Assembly: GCA_032622095.1 (NCBI GenBank) | Contig: CP136068.1 | Location: 114,181,509-114,245,508, forward strand | DNA: 64,000 nt | Direction of reading: 5' to 3' | From: Siphonodentalium dalli | Lineage: Eukaryota > Mollusca > Scaphopoda > Gadilida > Siphonodentaliidae | Shown: positions 1 to 11,384 of the stretch, piece by piece | How positions within the stretch are numbered: position 1 is the stretch's first letter | Layout: every line of letters starts with the position of its first letter | Notes under the pieces: generated by a model | What the model was told of the DNA's origin: nothing | Databases searched by the model: none | The model's input: the letters and a program-made list of their open reading frames with translations, nothing else | Program-made: the position numbers and the translations under genes

Positions 1-991
1 AATAGGAAATGAAAGGTTAAATATTTGCCCGATCTTCTTGTGCTTAAGGTAAGGACCTTTGCATTCGACAATCAAGCTATTATATAGCGACTTTAAGTCG
101 AGATGCACATGAGAATTAGAACACACAGTCTAAGGTGATATACTGATGGATTAGATGTACTGCGAAATATAGTAACTGTACATGTATGTTGTATATAGTA
201 TAAAGGGGACCTTATCTGAAAGTGCTAGATAACTGGGGAGCCCTTGCTCAACTGAATTAAAATCAAATGAGGTGTTGTGAAATTGTGCTAATGGTTTCGA
301 ACAAAATGTAATGTTACATAATTTATATAGAACTGAATTGTACGGTTACATATATGAAACAATATAGTAATAGGTCCGTCCGTATATGCTGGATAGCTAA
401 GTATTAATCAAGTATCGCCACCCTCTTTGAGTATTTCATTTCTGGTTCGGTGAGGATGCTTGATATAGACTTTTAGATGTTGTATGATATTTTCATCCTC
501 CGCAGACATAATCCATATAAATTTGACCTCATTTTCTAAATCTGATATGTTAGGGCAATGTATTTCCATTTCCCTAAAAAAATATTTCTAGCTTCGTAAT
601 TCAAAGCGGTACATACTAGTAAAAATGAATTTCGTCACCACGTGATAAGTTACAAATTAAGTTCGATTTTTCTCGTCTACTCCAATATATCTTTCTCTTT
701 CAATTTATAAATCATGAGCACTTATTCTGAATTTGTTAATAGTCGGTTTGCTTTGTGGGGTTGGGTTTATGAGATAGGGTTCTAAAATGATGTTGTTCTT
801 GAAGAGACGGTATGTCCTTAGTTTGTTCCCACGTTTCTTTGTTGACCATATCATCATACAACTCTACTCTCCACTGCTTGTGTATTTCCCCCTGTGGCCC
901 CCCTAATATTTTATGTTTGATATTTTTGTTTGATTTGTGAACTAATGTACCTGGATTAATTTTGAGATATTTAAGATAACAGCCCTCGGTC
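1..991. other. No gene seen; probable intron of the SLC22-like gene
   Basis: AT-rich sequence without a convincing reading frame or recognisable repeat. It lies directly upstream of the acceptor of the transporter exon at 1077, so it is most likely the last intron of that gene. No earlier transporter exon could be found. Confidence 0.4.
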
Positions 992-1030
992 CTATTAGCG
1001 GTCCTCGACTTCGTCTCGGGCCGCTAATAG
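992..1030. repeat. Short hairpin palindrome
   Basis: The arm 'CTATTAGCGGTCC' is followed by a 13-nt loop and its near-perfect complement 'GGGCCGCTAATAG'. It ends 46 bp before the splice acceptor of the transporter exon. No mobile-element ends are visible around it. Confidence 0.7.
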
Positions 1031-1076
1031 TCCCTTGTGCTGTTTCGTGTTATTGTTATATTGCTTGTTATTTCAG

Positions 1077-1319
1077 AAATACAAGGACGGTGTATTTGTG
1101 TACGTTATCGTTGCTGTGCTCACGTTCATCGGGAGTGGAGTGGTGTGGCTTGTTCCGGAAACGCGCGGTGTACCTCTCGCGGATCACATTGCAGACGGAG
1201 AAAACAAAGGAACAGTTCCAACAGACGATACTATTGAACCGGATTGGGACCCGGATAGAGCTATGGTATGCAAACTGGCAACGGAGAAAAGTGTACATGG
1301 GCCAACAATGATGATATGA
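1077..1319 (+). CDS. Last coding exon of an SLC22-type organic ion transporter (MFS)
   Basis: Eighty residues plus a stop codon follow a good acceptor ('TTATTTCAG' ending at 1076, phase 0). The exon starts 'KYKDGVFVY' and continues with a hydrophobic stretch that fits transmembrane helix 12 of the major facilitator superfamily. 'VPETRGVPLADHIADGEN' follows, which is the hallmark end of SLC22/OCT-OAT carriers (LPET-x-x-x-PL-x-x-x-I-x-D-x-E-N). The rest is a hydrophilic cytoplasmic tail ending at the TGA. SLC22 proteins carry organic cations, anions or zwitterions across the plasma membrane; the substrate cannot be read from this exon. An AATAAA overlaps the stop codon, too close to be a normal poly(A) signal. 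The rest of the gene lies to the left of the window. Confidence 0.8.
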   Translation, partial: KYKDGVFVYVIVAVLTFIGSGVVWLVPETRGVPLADHIADGENKGTVPTDDTIEPDWDPDRAMVCKLATEKSVHGPTMMI

Positions 1320-1502
1320 ATAAATATGGAATAATTAATGAAAGCGACAAGAAACACAGAAAACTGTTGACAGACGCAGATGTTGAACCGCCACGTATAA
1401 CATCTAGAACATTTGAGTTGGACATATCTCAGAGACGGGGCCAGATTACCTCTTTTGGGGGCGGGGTGTTCACCTTAGAATTTTCGATTTTACCCATCCA
1501 AT

Positions 1503-1955
1503 CCTGAGTTCAGAGTGTGTTATTTGCAATATGAGGTCCTCGGTGGGTGATTTTAGTGACGCTATCCCGCATAGCGGGCTAGCATCATTAAATTCACCCT
1601 CTGGGGGACATCATTCTGCTTAGGCCTTATCTTCTCTGGAAAGTTTCTTTATTGACATATTTCTATTGAAACTTCTTCACATAGATTATATTTCTTTTTT
1701 TAGTTTAGTTTCTCTATATCCACAAATTGCAGACGACACATTGCATAATCGAGGTTCCCAATGGGTGTACATCACAATATTCACCATTTGGGAACTTCAA
1801 TCTGGGTTTATGTCTCCCATTGCAGATGAGGCCATGCAGAACGAGGTCCACAGAGGGTGAATTTAGTGATGCTATCCCGCTATAGCGTTACTAAATTCAC
1901 TCTATGGGGACCTCATTCTGCAAATGACAGGCACACTAAACTCAAGTTTGTACCC
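1503..1955. mobile_element. Hairpin-core-hairpin MITE, family A, copy 1
   Basis: Two palindromic modules (about 1530-1620 and 1836-1922) bracket a core of about 215 bp. Each module reads roughly 'GAGGTCCCCAGAGGGTGA', then 'ATTTAGTGATGCTA', then the same in reverse complement, with 'CCCGCATAGCGGG' at the centre. Outer terminal inverted repeats continue into 'GAGTTTAGTGTGCCTGTC'. The same layout and core recur at 47585-48035. No coding capacity, so non-autonomous. Confidence 0.75.
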
Positions 1956-2044
1956 ATCCCCTTGACCTATATCCATATATCCAAGTGTGGGCAATAATTT
2001 GGCATTCAATCTGACTAACACGTGCCACACAATGTTGGAATTAT

Positions 2045-2582
2045 ATTTAAAGATGGATTATCTCTTTAAATAACAAATTTGAAATAGTTGCCTGGGTATA
2101 AAATAATAAATATGAACTGAAGACCCCTGTCCGGAAAGGCTTCTATCAATTAATATTGATTTTATTTCGAATATTTTATTATGATTAATTGGGACACTTT
2201 ATTTGTCTATTTTTAGTACAGACCATTCGGGCGATATCATATAGCGATATAGATCATTAGGGTGTTCCCATAGCTATGCCCCGAACGTCAAATGTCCCAG
2301 ATTGATTAATTGCATTGTTGTATTCCATAGCAATAAGCGACAATGAGACTAATTAACGTTTATTTATGACAAAATTACACAATAAAATTTCTTGTCTCTG
2401 TTAACAGTAACCACTATTGTTCGTTAGCTGAACAACGACACCTTTTTAGGCATGAAAATATTCAAATAAAATAAATATTAATCGATAGAAGCATTTCCGG
2501 ACAGGAGTCTTCGATTCATACCTAATAATTTATACCCCGGTAACTATATAATACATGTTTACAAAGAGATAATCCACCTTTA
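2045..2582. mobile_element. Foldback MITE with long terminal inverted repeats
   Basis: The left arm (about 2049-2175) and right arm (about 2455-2582) are inverted copies of about 128 bp. Shared landmarks are 'GGATTATCTCTTT' at the outside, 'CCTGTCCGGAAA' in the middle and 'CGAATATTTT' inside. The core of about 280 bp has no reading frame. The superfamily was not identified. Confidence 0.75.
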
Positions 2583-2719
2583 ATGAGTATCCTGTTTAAT
2601 TCGGAAGGGAGATAACCGGAGCCAACTGTAAGTCTGTAACCACTACTAAATATACGTGAACCTTGTCTACTGGACACATGTATACATATTTACCCTTTCT
2701 TTACTAATGAATTATCCCA

Positions 2720-2870
2720 CCAGTTGTAGTAGTATACAATGTAATGGTCTATATTGTCAGCTGGAGGGATGTTCAGGATACTATGTGAGCAGACGACATC
2801 CGAAAAGATAATACAAGTGCAGAAGAATTCCTATGTATTGTTTGTTGAACTTATTATCTGAAGGACACAT
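2720..2870. mobile_element. Family C MITE fragment
   Basis: Left half of a family also present at 16745-16960, 21161-21423 and 31960-32219. It shares the succession 'ATGGTCTAT', 'TGGAGGG-TGTTCAG', 'GAGCAGAC', 'GCAGAAG' and 'TTGAACTTATTATCTG'. The right half is missing here; a piece resembling it ('TTGAACTTATTATCTGAACA') appears at 5692. Confidence 0.5.
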
Positions 2871-3317
2871 ACCTCAATCATGTCTTGGTCTGTTTTTCTA
2901 TCTCGTATTGATGTGTTTCGCTATTTTTGCTATTATATTTCCATAATATTTCACCCCCTTCGGTTGAAATTTTCAACTTGTACCTCAGGCTTTCCAACTT
3001 GCTAATGTCCACCTGACACCACATAACGTTGGACATATTTTATACTAAAATACGGCATGGTTGGAAAATTTACCTGTCGGAACAATTTGAAATTATCTTT
3101 CGGCTGAAGTTATTTCGGGCATGAAATTTCCAACTGTTGACCAACACCGACATGTTTCTATATCTATGAATAGAGTTCCTCGTTTAAACGGACTTAAAGC
3201 GCTCGCAATGGGTAAATTTGAAAAACAATAAAGATTGTAAAACCATCATCAATATGGAAGAACAAGGAACAATAGATAGACTTGGGTTAAAGGCCCACTT
3301 AATTTTCACATAAAATA

Positions 3318-3611
3318 CTAGCTGATGTGCCCGACTTCGTCCGGACTATTTAGGGAACAACGTTGACAAGATTAGTATTCGGAGGAAACATACCTATATG
3401 ATCCTACATGTGTATATGAGCTAGTCCAAGGTCAAGGATACGGTTGCACGTGAAATTGGACCAGCCCATGTTTGTTCCTGGGATCAAAGTAGGCATACAT
3501 ACCAAATTTGAGTCGGATCGTTCGAGCAGTTTTCGAGTCTATAACACATACATACATACATACATACATACATTCACACATACAGACAGAAGTTCCAAAA
3601 TATATAATAGA
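3318..3611 (-). mobile_element. Helitron-like non-autonomous element, copy H1
   Basis: Read on the minus strand it begins 'TCTATTATATATTTTGGAA' (3611) and ends with the hairpin 'CCGGACGAAGTCGGG', a short spacer and CTAG (3318). It sits between A and T, as expected for Helitron insertion. The 5' end matches that of the copy at 42867. It carries a (CATA)n run at 3547-3575 and the motif 'CCAAGGTCAAGG'. No coding capacity. Confidence 0.7.
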
Positions 3612-3935
3612 TATGCCGTACCATTTGAAAGAGTAAGCTCCAAAACATTGTAGTGTCACCTTATCCGGTGTAGTAAACTGTGAACATGTTGCTTTTGCTA
3701 AGTTATCGACATGTTTTCTGTGCTCAGGTTTCATCTGTATTGTACTGCAAAGTCTATTATTTTCAATGGAAGTGGAATAACTTTATATCTTAGTTTGAAT
3801 TATGTTGCTTTCTGGGAGCGAGACGGGGAAAATGTTTCTATGATTTCAGATATTTTCTAGTACTCTATGGACACCTTCTGAATCATATTTTATGTCATAG
3901 ATTGTTATTAAAACCGTATATCAAGGCACTATCGG
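3612..3935 (+). repeat. Dispersed repeat Z, copy 1
   Basis: About 320 bp that matches 39172-39540 in inverted orientation. Shared landmarks are 'CAAAACATTGTA', 'GTGAACATGTTG', 'TTTTCAATGGAAG', 'TGGGAGC' and the terminal 'TCAAGGCACTAT'. No reading frame of note. Confidence 0.6.
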
Positions 3936-4194
3936 TGACTCGAACATTATATGGGCCTTCAATATCTTTGTTATGGAAACAAACAGTTGAACAAATTCTG
4001 ACTAAATGGTGAAGGTTTAAATTACATAAGGCCAGAGCAATGTAAATATCCCAGAACAACAGATTTGATTCGCAATTACATGTCTTAGGGCGATGTTTTT
4101 TTTATGAAATAACTTTCACTGTATTTATAAGAGTTGTTTACATAACAACTGAAGAGAACCCTGAATCCGATGTCATGTAATTATATTATATTCA

Positions 4195-5690
4195 TTATCC
4201 ATACAATAGGATAGCTTTTTTCTGCAAAACAACAACTTGGTTGTGGGTACCGGCATTGCCCCATAGCTCAATTCCATAGAGAATATGGGAGTATACTAAT
4301 GTAAGATACAGCATACGGAGACAGTCAAACGGAAGGAAATTTTTTACTCGATTTATAGCATATAAGGTGTTACTAATTTTTGCACAAACAGCTTTCACGT
4401 GGTGTTCGAATGATAGGTGTTCATCAATGTGTATTCCAAGAAACTTAAATGATTTTTCCTGACAGTCTACTCCAATTCTTATAATTTGCTCTCCATTTAT
4501 AGTTAGTGTGTTATTTCCAACTATATATGGGCCATTTTTAGGTTGTATCAGCATATATATATTTTTTTTTTAGTGTTTAGTGATAGCCTATTAGTTCGAC
4601 ACCATTTACTTAGTTTTGCAAGTTCATTGTTAAAGTTGTCATACAAATAATCAAGGTTATGGTTTGAGGAGTACACAGTGGTGTCATCTGCAAAAGATAA
4701 CAATGACAAGGCAGTAGATTTGTGCATATCGTTTACATAAATCAGAAAGAGAATCGGCCCAGCCACAAATCCCTGGAGGACTCCACATGTAATGGGAAGT
4801 TTAGATGAAACCCTACCTTCTAGATCCACTAATTGAAATCTATTATTCAAATAATTTCTAAATCAATGATTGGCTTTACCTCTTATTCCATAGGTTTCAA
4901 GTTTTTTTAATATAATTTTGTGGTTTATTGTATCAAAAGCTTTGGAGAAGTCGATAACAGCAGAGAGTGTACAATCTTTTGTTTTCTTATCATTATTTAC
5001 ACCCACGTCGTTAATTAACTTCAGTATCGGGTGAATTGTGGAGTGTTCTTTACGAAATCCATATTGATTGTGATAGAGGGCATCATGCGTGTTAATAAAT
5101 TCGACAAGTCTTAAACAATTTTTTCTAAGATTTTTGAAAATGTAGGAAGAATACTAATAGGGCGATAATTTTCTAACAGTTTTGGATCTCCATATTTAAA
5201 TAAAGGGATGACCCGTGCTATCTTCATGTTGTCAGGAATAATTCCAGTTTCCATAGATAGATTAATAATATAGCTTAGAGGTTTGGAAATTTCATTGATG
5301 ACACTCTTCATTAGTGAAGAAGTAAGACCATCACAGTCTGTGCTATGTTTTACTTTACAAGAAGAGACGATTCTTTGTAATTCTTCTGGTGTAGTAGGGC
5401 GGAAGAAAAGTGTTTCATTACATGGTGTAGGTAGGTATGAAGAAACATGTTCCCTGTACTTTGTATTTTTTCAGATTCAATGGCTCCAATGTTAGAAAAA
5501 TAGTTATTAAATGCTTCTGCAGCATCTTTACGATCTGATCTATCAATGCCATCTATATTAAATGACAAAGGATATTCCATTTTTTTAGATCTCTTTTGGA
5601 TTATCTCTGAAATTAGTTTCCATGTGTTTTTCATGTCATATTTGTATGATGCGGAATATTTAGATAGTAAGTTTCACCTATTGTCATTTT
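4195..5690 (-). pseudogene. Non-LTR retrotransposon fragment (CR1/Jockey-like reverse transcriptase)
   Basis: Minus-strand reverse transcriptase broken by frameshifts and at least one stop. In order: '[18 protein letters not shown]' (about 5170), a palm motif '[14 protein letters not shown]' (about 4950), a stop where a Trp is usual (about 4862), 'GVLQG-VAGPILFLIYVND' (about 4760), the catalytic box 'FADDTTVYSS' (about 4690) and the thumb-type 'FKFLGIHIDEHLS' (about 4430). No endonuclease or ORF1 is visible upstream and the C-terminal part is missing, so both ends are truncated. It cannot be active. Clade assignment is by motif style only. Confidence 0.85.
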
Positions 5691-6220
5691 GTTGAACTTA
5701 TTATCTGAACATTTCCTAAGGGAAGTACTAATCAATGATAAAATTATCTATTATAGAAATGGTTAGCTGACAAAGCTATATCTTCAAACTTGTAGCTTCA
5801 TTGAAAGAGCATTTATCTGATGTAACCAATGGTTTATTTTGGTATTTACCTGGCGGGTCCGCTTTGTAAATTATAAAATTTTGCAATAAATATATATTTT
5901 AAAAATGTTGTCTGGAATTACATCACTTAACTACGAAAGCCCATTTCGGTCACGTGGGTGACAATAACAAAAAATTATTGCGTTTAAGCGCAATAATTTT
6001 TTGTATTGTGACCCATGTGACCGCAATGGGCTTCCGTACTTAACATACATTTGAAAAATCAATATAAAATTCAAAAATATATACATCAACATTATCATTG
6101 AACATGTCCCAAGCGGACCCGCCAGATAAATACTTGTTGTTTCCAATAACACATCAAGTCACAATCAGAAGTATGTGCAACTCTGTAATTTTTGCTCCGC
6201 ATATTTGCATGTAAATCCCC
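5690..6220. mobile_element. Foldback element with perfect-loop palindrome at 5927-6043
   Basis: The centre is a hairpin of about 117 bp: 'CCCATTTCGGTCACGTGGG' on one side, 'CCCATGTGACCGCAATGGG' on the other, with 'AAAAAATTATTGCG' paired to its complement across a short loop. Outside it, 'TACCTGGCGGGTCCGCTT' (about 5854) pairs with 'AAGCGGACCCGCCAGATA' (about 6111), so the whole stretch folds back. No coding capacity. Confidence 0.65.
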
Positions 6221-6399
6221 ATTCAAAATTGATCACTTGACTTCCCCCTTAAAAAAATATCTCCTATATCTGTCTAATGAATTATCTCTCTTTGAATTTA
6301 AACAGGACATGCGGTTCATAAAATAAGTCTAGTTTACTATGAATCCAGATAAATTGCATCAAGTCTGAACATTCCGATGTGATGAACAAAGACTTCTAT

Positions 6400-6562
6400 G
6401 TCGGGGAAATATTGAATACATATCTTTACCAGAAGACAACTCTAAATACATCCAATACGCGAAGAGTTACCGCGCCTGTATTAACCAAGCTTCATACAGC
6501 TGTTCTGCAGCATAAATCAATCTCTCTCTTAGCTGCCTTTCTGATCACGAAAATACACCTCT
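6400..6562 (+). repeat. Dispersed repeat, copy cut by the foldback element
   Basis: Matches 10480-10640 in direct orientation: 'TCTTTACCAGAAG', 'GCGAAGAG-TAC-GCGCCTG', 'CAGCATAAATCAATCTCT' and 'GAGCTGCCTTTCTGA'. The match stops where the 3.3-kb foldback element begins, consistent with that element having inserted into it. Confidence 0.6.
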
Positions 6563-6565
6563 AGA

Positions 6566-9500
6566 TTTACGAGGGGGAACACCCCACCCCCTCTGGCACC
6601 CGGCATCCGGCCTAATATGGGGGTGGCATCTGGAATACTCCATAACAGAGGGTGGCATCCGGAATACTATGTATACCAATTTAACCCATTGTTGCCAAAC
6701 GTTTATAGCTAAAACAACGCATTGGTAGTATAAAATGTGCAATTCATTCTATATATGACCATATATACTCAACGAACGAATGAGACGTGGGAGTACTATG
6801 CAACTATCCCTTTACGTTGCTCCATTCCGTCTCCATGTCACAGCATAAAAAAAACCTTCCATGGGGGATTCTGGGTCGGGTTTTAGCCTTTTCAATGATA
6901 TTTTTTTTTGAAATTCGCAACACCCAACGATGCGGCCCACTGAGTAACACCGTACTCATTGATGAGTAGGGTTTTTAGCTCCGATAATGAAATATGGGTT
7001 CCATTTGACAGAGACAAACAACAACTCCGCTGTTCCGGACGGCGTGATGAACTGAATTCCATCTGGATGGATTAGTCCAGGAGATATTGGTCGACCTCTG
7101 CACTTCCCCCAGGACTCAACTTCATCCCACTAATTTTCTTTCTTAATGTCTCCTCTAATCTTTTTCTGTTGTTAACAAAAAAATAAAGTGGTCGCGGAGA
7201 CTCCAGACAAGATGGCGTCCATCATGGCGGCCATTTATTTTTATATGCACCAGGTATCTTTGAGCACCATTATAGTAAAGATGATATCACATGGGGTCTT
7301 GTTTCCGCTCGATTCGTTATGCTAATATACAACCATTACAAATTAGCCAAAAATCCGACACCAGAATCCGATATGGCGGTCAAGATGGCCACCGAAATGT
7401 GAAAATATGCTATTTTTCTGACATTTCATCGCCTTTGGTTTGTCTCTGTGGGAAAATATTGGCATCTCGGCGTAAATTTATACATTTATTGTCGAAACAA
7501 CTCACCGATTCTTACAGTTGAGTTGGAAATACTGAGGTGAAGTAATTACCTTACATCTCATACAAGAAATTGTTTTCCAAATCGAAGATGACGGCCAAAA
7601 TGGCGACCGAAATTTGAAAACACGCCTACATTCATTTACTTTCTTACGATGGGCGTTATTGTTTCGCAATTTCTACCCACCATGCCATGTTGATATGGAA
7701 TATTGATATGAAGTATGTATTCATTTGAGTTTGGCAATTGATACTCACAGCCAAGTAGGCGGTCAAGAAGTGTGGGTATATTATGCATTGTGGTCTTCTA
7801 CGCCTTAGCAGAAAGGCATCCGTCAAATGTCAGGCTTTCAACATTCGAAGCCATATGCATAAGTTTTCCGGGTACGTCAGTGCATTAGATGAGTATGTGA
7901 ATTGATGAACCATATATTGAGAAGTGGCAGTTTGGGAAGATCACCAGGTGCACATGTTGTTATCCCCATCAGGTTACCAAAGCTGAATATAGCAGATAGA
8001 GACCGGCACCGGCATATGCATTGTTTGACACATTCCGATTAGTGGGACCTTTCTACAAAGAAGTTTAGAAAACTGTGTTGGTGTGAGCGAGATAGATTAA
8101 TCTGACGAAGAGACGGAAACTGGTCCAGATAATGCTGAATGTGGCAAATCAGAATAAACTCAGGTACTGTTGTTTTGATTCTTGGAAGTTAAAATATGAC
8201 TGTTCGGCGCACCTATATACGGTTACGGCCATTATGGGCGCTTAGTGGAGAATGGTTTTCGAAATGCCACATCGCGATTAGTAATTGTGGGTTTTCATCC
8301 TTCCAGAAGGCTACGACTTATGTTGGAACTCATAGATGGCTTATATTATGTACCGTTTTGTCCATCGAAATAATGACAAAAAGTTGAAATTAGTATGCGA
8401 TAAAATCGACTTCTTTTCAATTTCTGGCCGCCAGTTTGATCGCCATCTTGACTGTGAGAATTTGCCAAACTCAATTGAGTACTTCATATACATTTTCCAT
8501 ATGAACATGTAATTGTGGCATGAATCGCGTAGCAATAAGGCCCATCGTAAGAAAGTAAAGGAATGTGAGCTTGTTTTCATATTTCGGTCGCCATTTTGGC
8601 CACCATCTTCAATTTGGAAAACAAATTCTTGCATGAGATGCAAGGTAATTATTTCACCTCAGTATTTCCAACTCAACTGTCAGCATGTGTCCAGTTGTCT
8701 CGAAAATAATGCCCAATGATGTGGAAATGAGGGAATTTCGTTGATTTTTCAAAATATATCGGCCATTTAGATTTTGGGGGATTTGTATTTGAATATGGTA
8801 CAAGGACAGTTCTTCGCCTACGTGTTCCCAACTCACAATAGTAAACAGGTGTGGATTTGAGGTGACAATAACGCTCACTGATGTTAAAATCGGCGATTAT
8901 GGTGGCCATTTTGGCCGCCATCTTGGATTTGAGTGAATATTCCTCAACTCAGGTATAAGAATAATCCTAGCTCGAGTATCTACTGCACATATATATGCAT
9001 GGGTGTTGTTATAATAGCAATAACATTCATTGATTCGAAACATTACATCGCGTTATTAGCGTCGATTCGGCTTTGACCTATTTTACCGGCATTTGGGAAA
9101 ACGTGATATCGGACAAAAATATCCCACAATGAATGTATATTATGGTCGCCTTGTGTTTTTTAATGACTCTTCTATACGATAAATGTATAAATGGTGAAAT
9201 GTCAGAAAAATAGCTTATTTTCACATTTCGGCGGCCATCTTTGTCGCGATATTGGATTCTGGGGTCGGATTTTGTACTAATATGTAAGTGTTGTATATTA
9301 GCATAACGAATCGAGCGGAAAACAAGACCGCATGTAATATCATCTTTACTATAACGGCGACCAAAGAGACCTGGTGCATATAAATAAAATGGCCGCCATG
9401 ATGGACGCCATCTTGTCTGGAGTCTCTGCGGCCACTTTGTTTTCTGGTTAACGACCGAAAAAAATTAGAGGAGACATTAAGAAAGAACATTAGTGGGGTG

Positions 9501-9893
9501 AAGTTGAGTCATGTGGTGCAGAGGTCGACCAATATCTCCTGGACTAGATGCCTCAAATTTGAGCGCCATGTTTACTAAGTTAGATTTTCAAGGTCGCAAG
9601 TCGAAGTCCCGAAAGCGATCGAGTTATCTCTCGTACTATACATTTTGCGTTCACCGTCTACACTATTGTTGTCATTGTTTCTATTGGCGGGTCGGAAAAT
9701 TAAATATGTTAATTATTAGTTAATTATGAATGCAAAAACAACACTAAATAATATCTGTCATTGTAATTTCGGCATCCGGAATACGAAATATACAGGTTTC
9801 GGCATCCGGCGTACTGACACTCGGCATCCAGAATACTCTATATTAACCCCGAAATCCGGCGTACGAAAAGGGGTTGGTCCCCCTCATTTATCA
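6566..9893. mobile_element. 3.3-kb foldback element with YY1-like motifs
   Basis: The two halves are imperfect inverted copies. 'GAGGGGGAACACCCC' at the left end pairs with 'GGGGTTGGTCCCCCTC' at the right end, followed inward by 'GGCATCCGG' tandem bits. Next, 7200-7520 pairs with 9170-9490 ('GATTCGTTATGCTAATATAC'), and 7520-7750 pairs with 8460-8690. The unpaired middle is about 7760-8380. An extra segment near 8740-9170 has no partner. Many 'AAGATGGC', 'ATGGCGGCCAT' and 'GCCGCCATCTTG' blocks recur. No transposase frame was found. A short relative is at 41219-41470. Confidence 0.7.
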
Positions 9894-9914
9894 CTTGTTT
9901 GTTTGTATTTTTGA

Positions 9915-10115
9915 ATAAATAGATACCATTCGCATAATGAACTACGACAGATAATTATTACGATTAGCTATTTACAGCTATTTTTTTCGGACTGACCAAA
10001 AAGCCTTTCACAGAACTGACGATTATATTCCGTTTGTGAGAAAAAATCGTGCTTGCCACTCGCGGTAAGGGGATTTTGGTTCTGCGTGTCCTGATTATTT
10101 TGTACTTAATTATGC
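9915..10115 (+). repeat. Dispersed repeat, direct copy of 11385-11590
   Basis: Both copies run through 'GAACTACGACAGATAA', 'TTCGCA', 'AACTGACGA', 'TGTGAGAAAA', 'TTTTGTACTTA' with about 75-80 percent match by eye. No reading frame. Confidence 0.55.
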
Positions 10116-10479
10116 TGTTATCAGGTCATAGCTTAGCGCTTTGTGTTTCGCAAGATTCCTGTGTTTCACGACGACGAATGATACGATACGAATGATAGAT
10201 AATAATTAAGGCCACATGGCGATAACTAGTTAAGAACATAATCTCAGTCATCTCCCACATTGAGGAGCTGGGAAAGATCGCGAACTTATTACTTTCTGAT
10301 CACTGTGTACACTCGATAACCGGAAGTGGAATCGGAACAGTGGAATATACGCATCGGAATCAACACCAGGGAACCCAAATTCTAGTGACGTATAGTGCCC
10401 TATTCGTAATACTATCGTAATAATATCGAATTATGCGAATTACGTATACCGTTATGCGAAAGGGGTCTATTGGCCACCC

Positions 10480-10640
10480 CATTGTCATCTTTACCAGAAG
10501 CTCTTGTCCGACAACTCTAATTATATCTAATGCGCGAAGAGCTACGGCGCCTGTATTCCTCAAGCTTCACCCAGCTGCAATGCAGCATAAATCAATCTCT
10601 CCGAGCTGCCTTTCTGACCACGAATATACACCTCTCGATA
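10480..10640 (+). repeat. Dispersed repeat, uninterrupted copy
   Basis: Direct copy of 6400-6562 that continues into 'CTCTCGATATATCACGTG' instead of ending at a foldback element. It shows what the 6.4-kb copy looked like before interruption. Confidence 0.55.
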
Positions 10641-10656
10641 TATCACGTGATTTTAT

Positions 10657-11285
10657 TTCGCTGATTCTTGGTATACAGTGGGCGCATGGGCGTTTTATTT
10701 ATAGAAATGGGAATTTTTGGGACGGATTTAAAAGTCGAACTGCGACCCGGAGGCCGAGTCCGGTAAAAAGGTGTAGTTGGGAAATTCAATTTCGTTTATT
10801 GTCCTTTACATTATGTCAATAATGTTGATTTTTGGTTTGTGATAAGCTACGCCAATTACAAAGTTCGCGCTCCGATTGTATAATGTTTCGCTGATTCTTG
10901 GTATACAGTGGGCGCATGGGCGTTTTATTTATAGAAATGGGAATTTTTGGGACGGATTTAAAAGTCGAACTGCGATCCGGAGGCCGATTCCGGTAAAAGG
11001 TGTAGTTGGGAATTTCAATTTCGATTATTTTCCTTTACAATATTATGTCAATAATGTTGATTTTTGGTTTGTGATAAGCTATGTCAATTACAAATACAAG
11101 AAATGAAAAGGATAACTTGTAAGTCTTATATTTCAACTTTTATACACATTTTTCGTTATGCAGCCCACTGGGGGTTGTGGTCGGAGACGGCCGAGGCGGC
11201 CGAGTCGGCCGCCGGTTCGTTAATTAGGTCCTGGTTGTTATTGTTATTTTAACGGAATTATGAGTTGGTCATTCGTGAAACCAAT
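10657..11285 (+). mobile_element. Repeat W with a tandem 230-bp duplication
   Basis: The unit beginning 'TTTCGCTGATTCTTGGTATA' occurs at about 10657-10863 and again at 10886-11098, almost identical. It is followed by a GC-rich stretch ('ACGGCCGAGGCGGCCGAGTC') and 'GGTTGTTATTGTTATTTTAA'. The same succession, inverted and unduplicated, is found at 20430-20830, so this is a dispersed family. Long frames across it are shared by both units and show no known domain. Confidence 0.65.
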
Positions 11286-11384
11286 ATATGTTATATTCTA
11301 TGATTACAATCATGGGTATATCATATATGATGTTGAGCGCGTTACCATTTCTGACATTGGTTTTCGATGTTTTGTATAATTGAC

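Noticed and set aside
1319-1324. AATAAA as poly(A) signal of the transporter gene
   Set aside because: It overlaps the stop codon and would leave almost no 3' untranslated region. In this AT-rich DNA it is probably chance.
6545-9890. Two separate inverted genes or a palindromic gene pair
   Set aside because: Frames in the arms are short and interrupted. Terminal inverted ends and a short relative at 41.2 kb fit a foldback transposon better.
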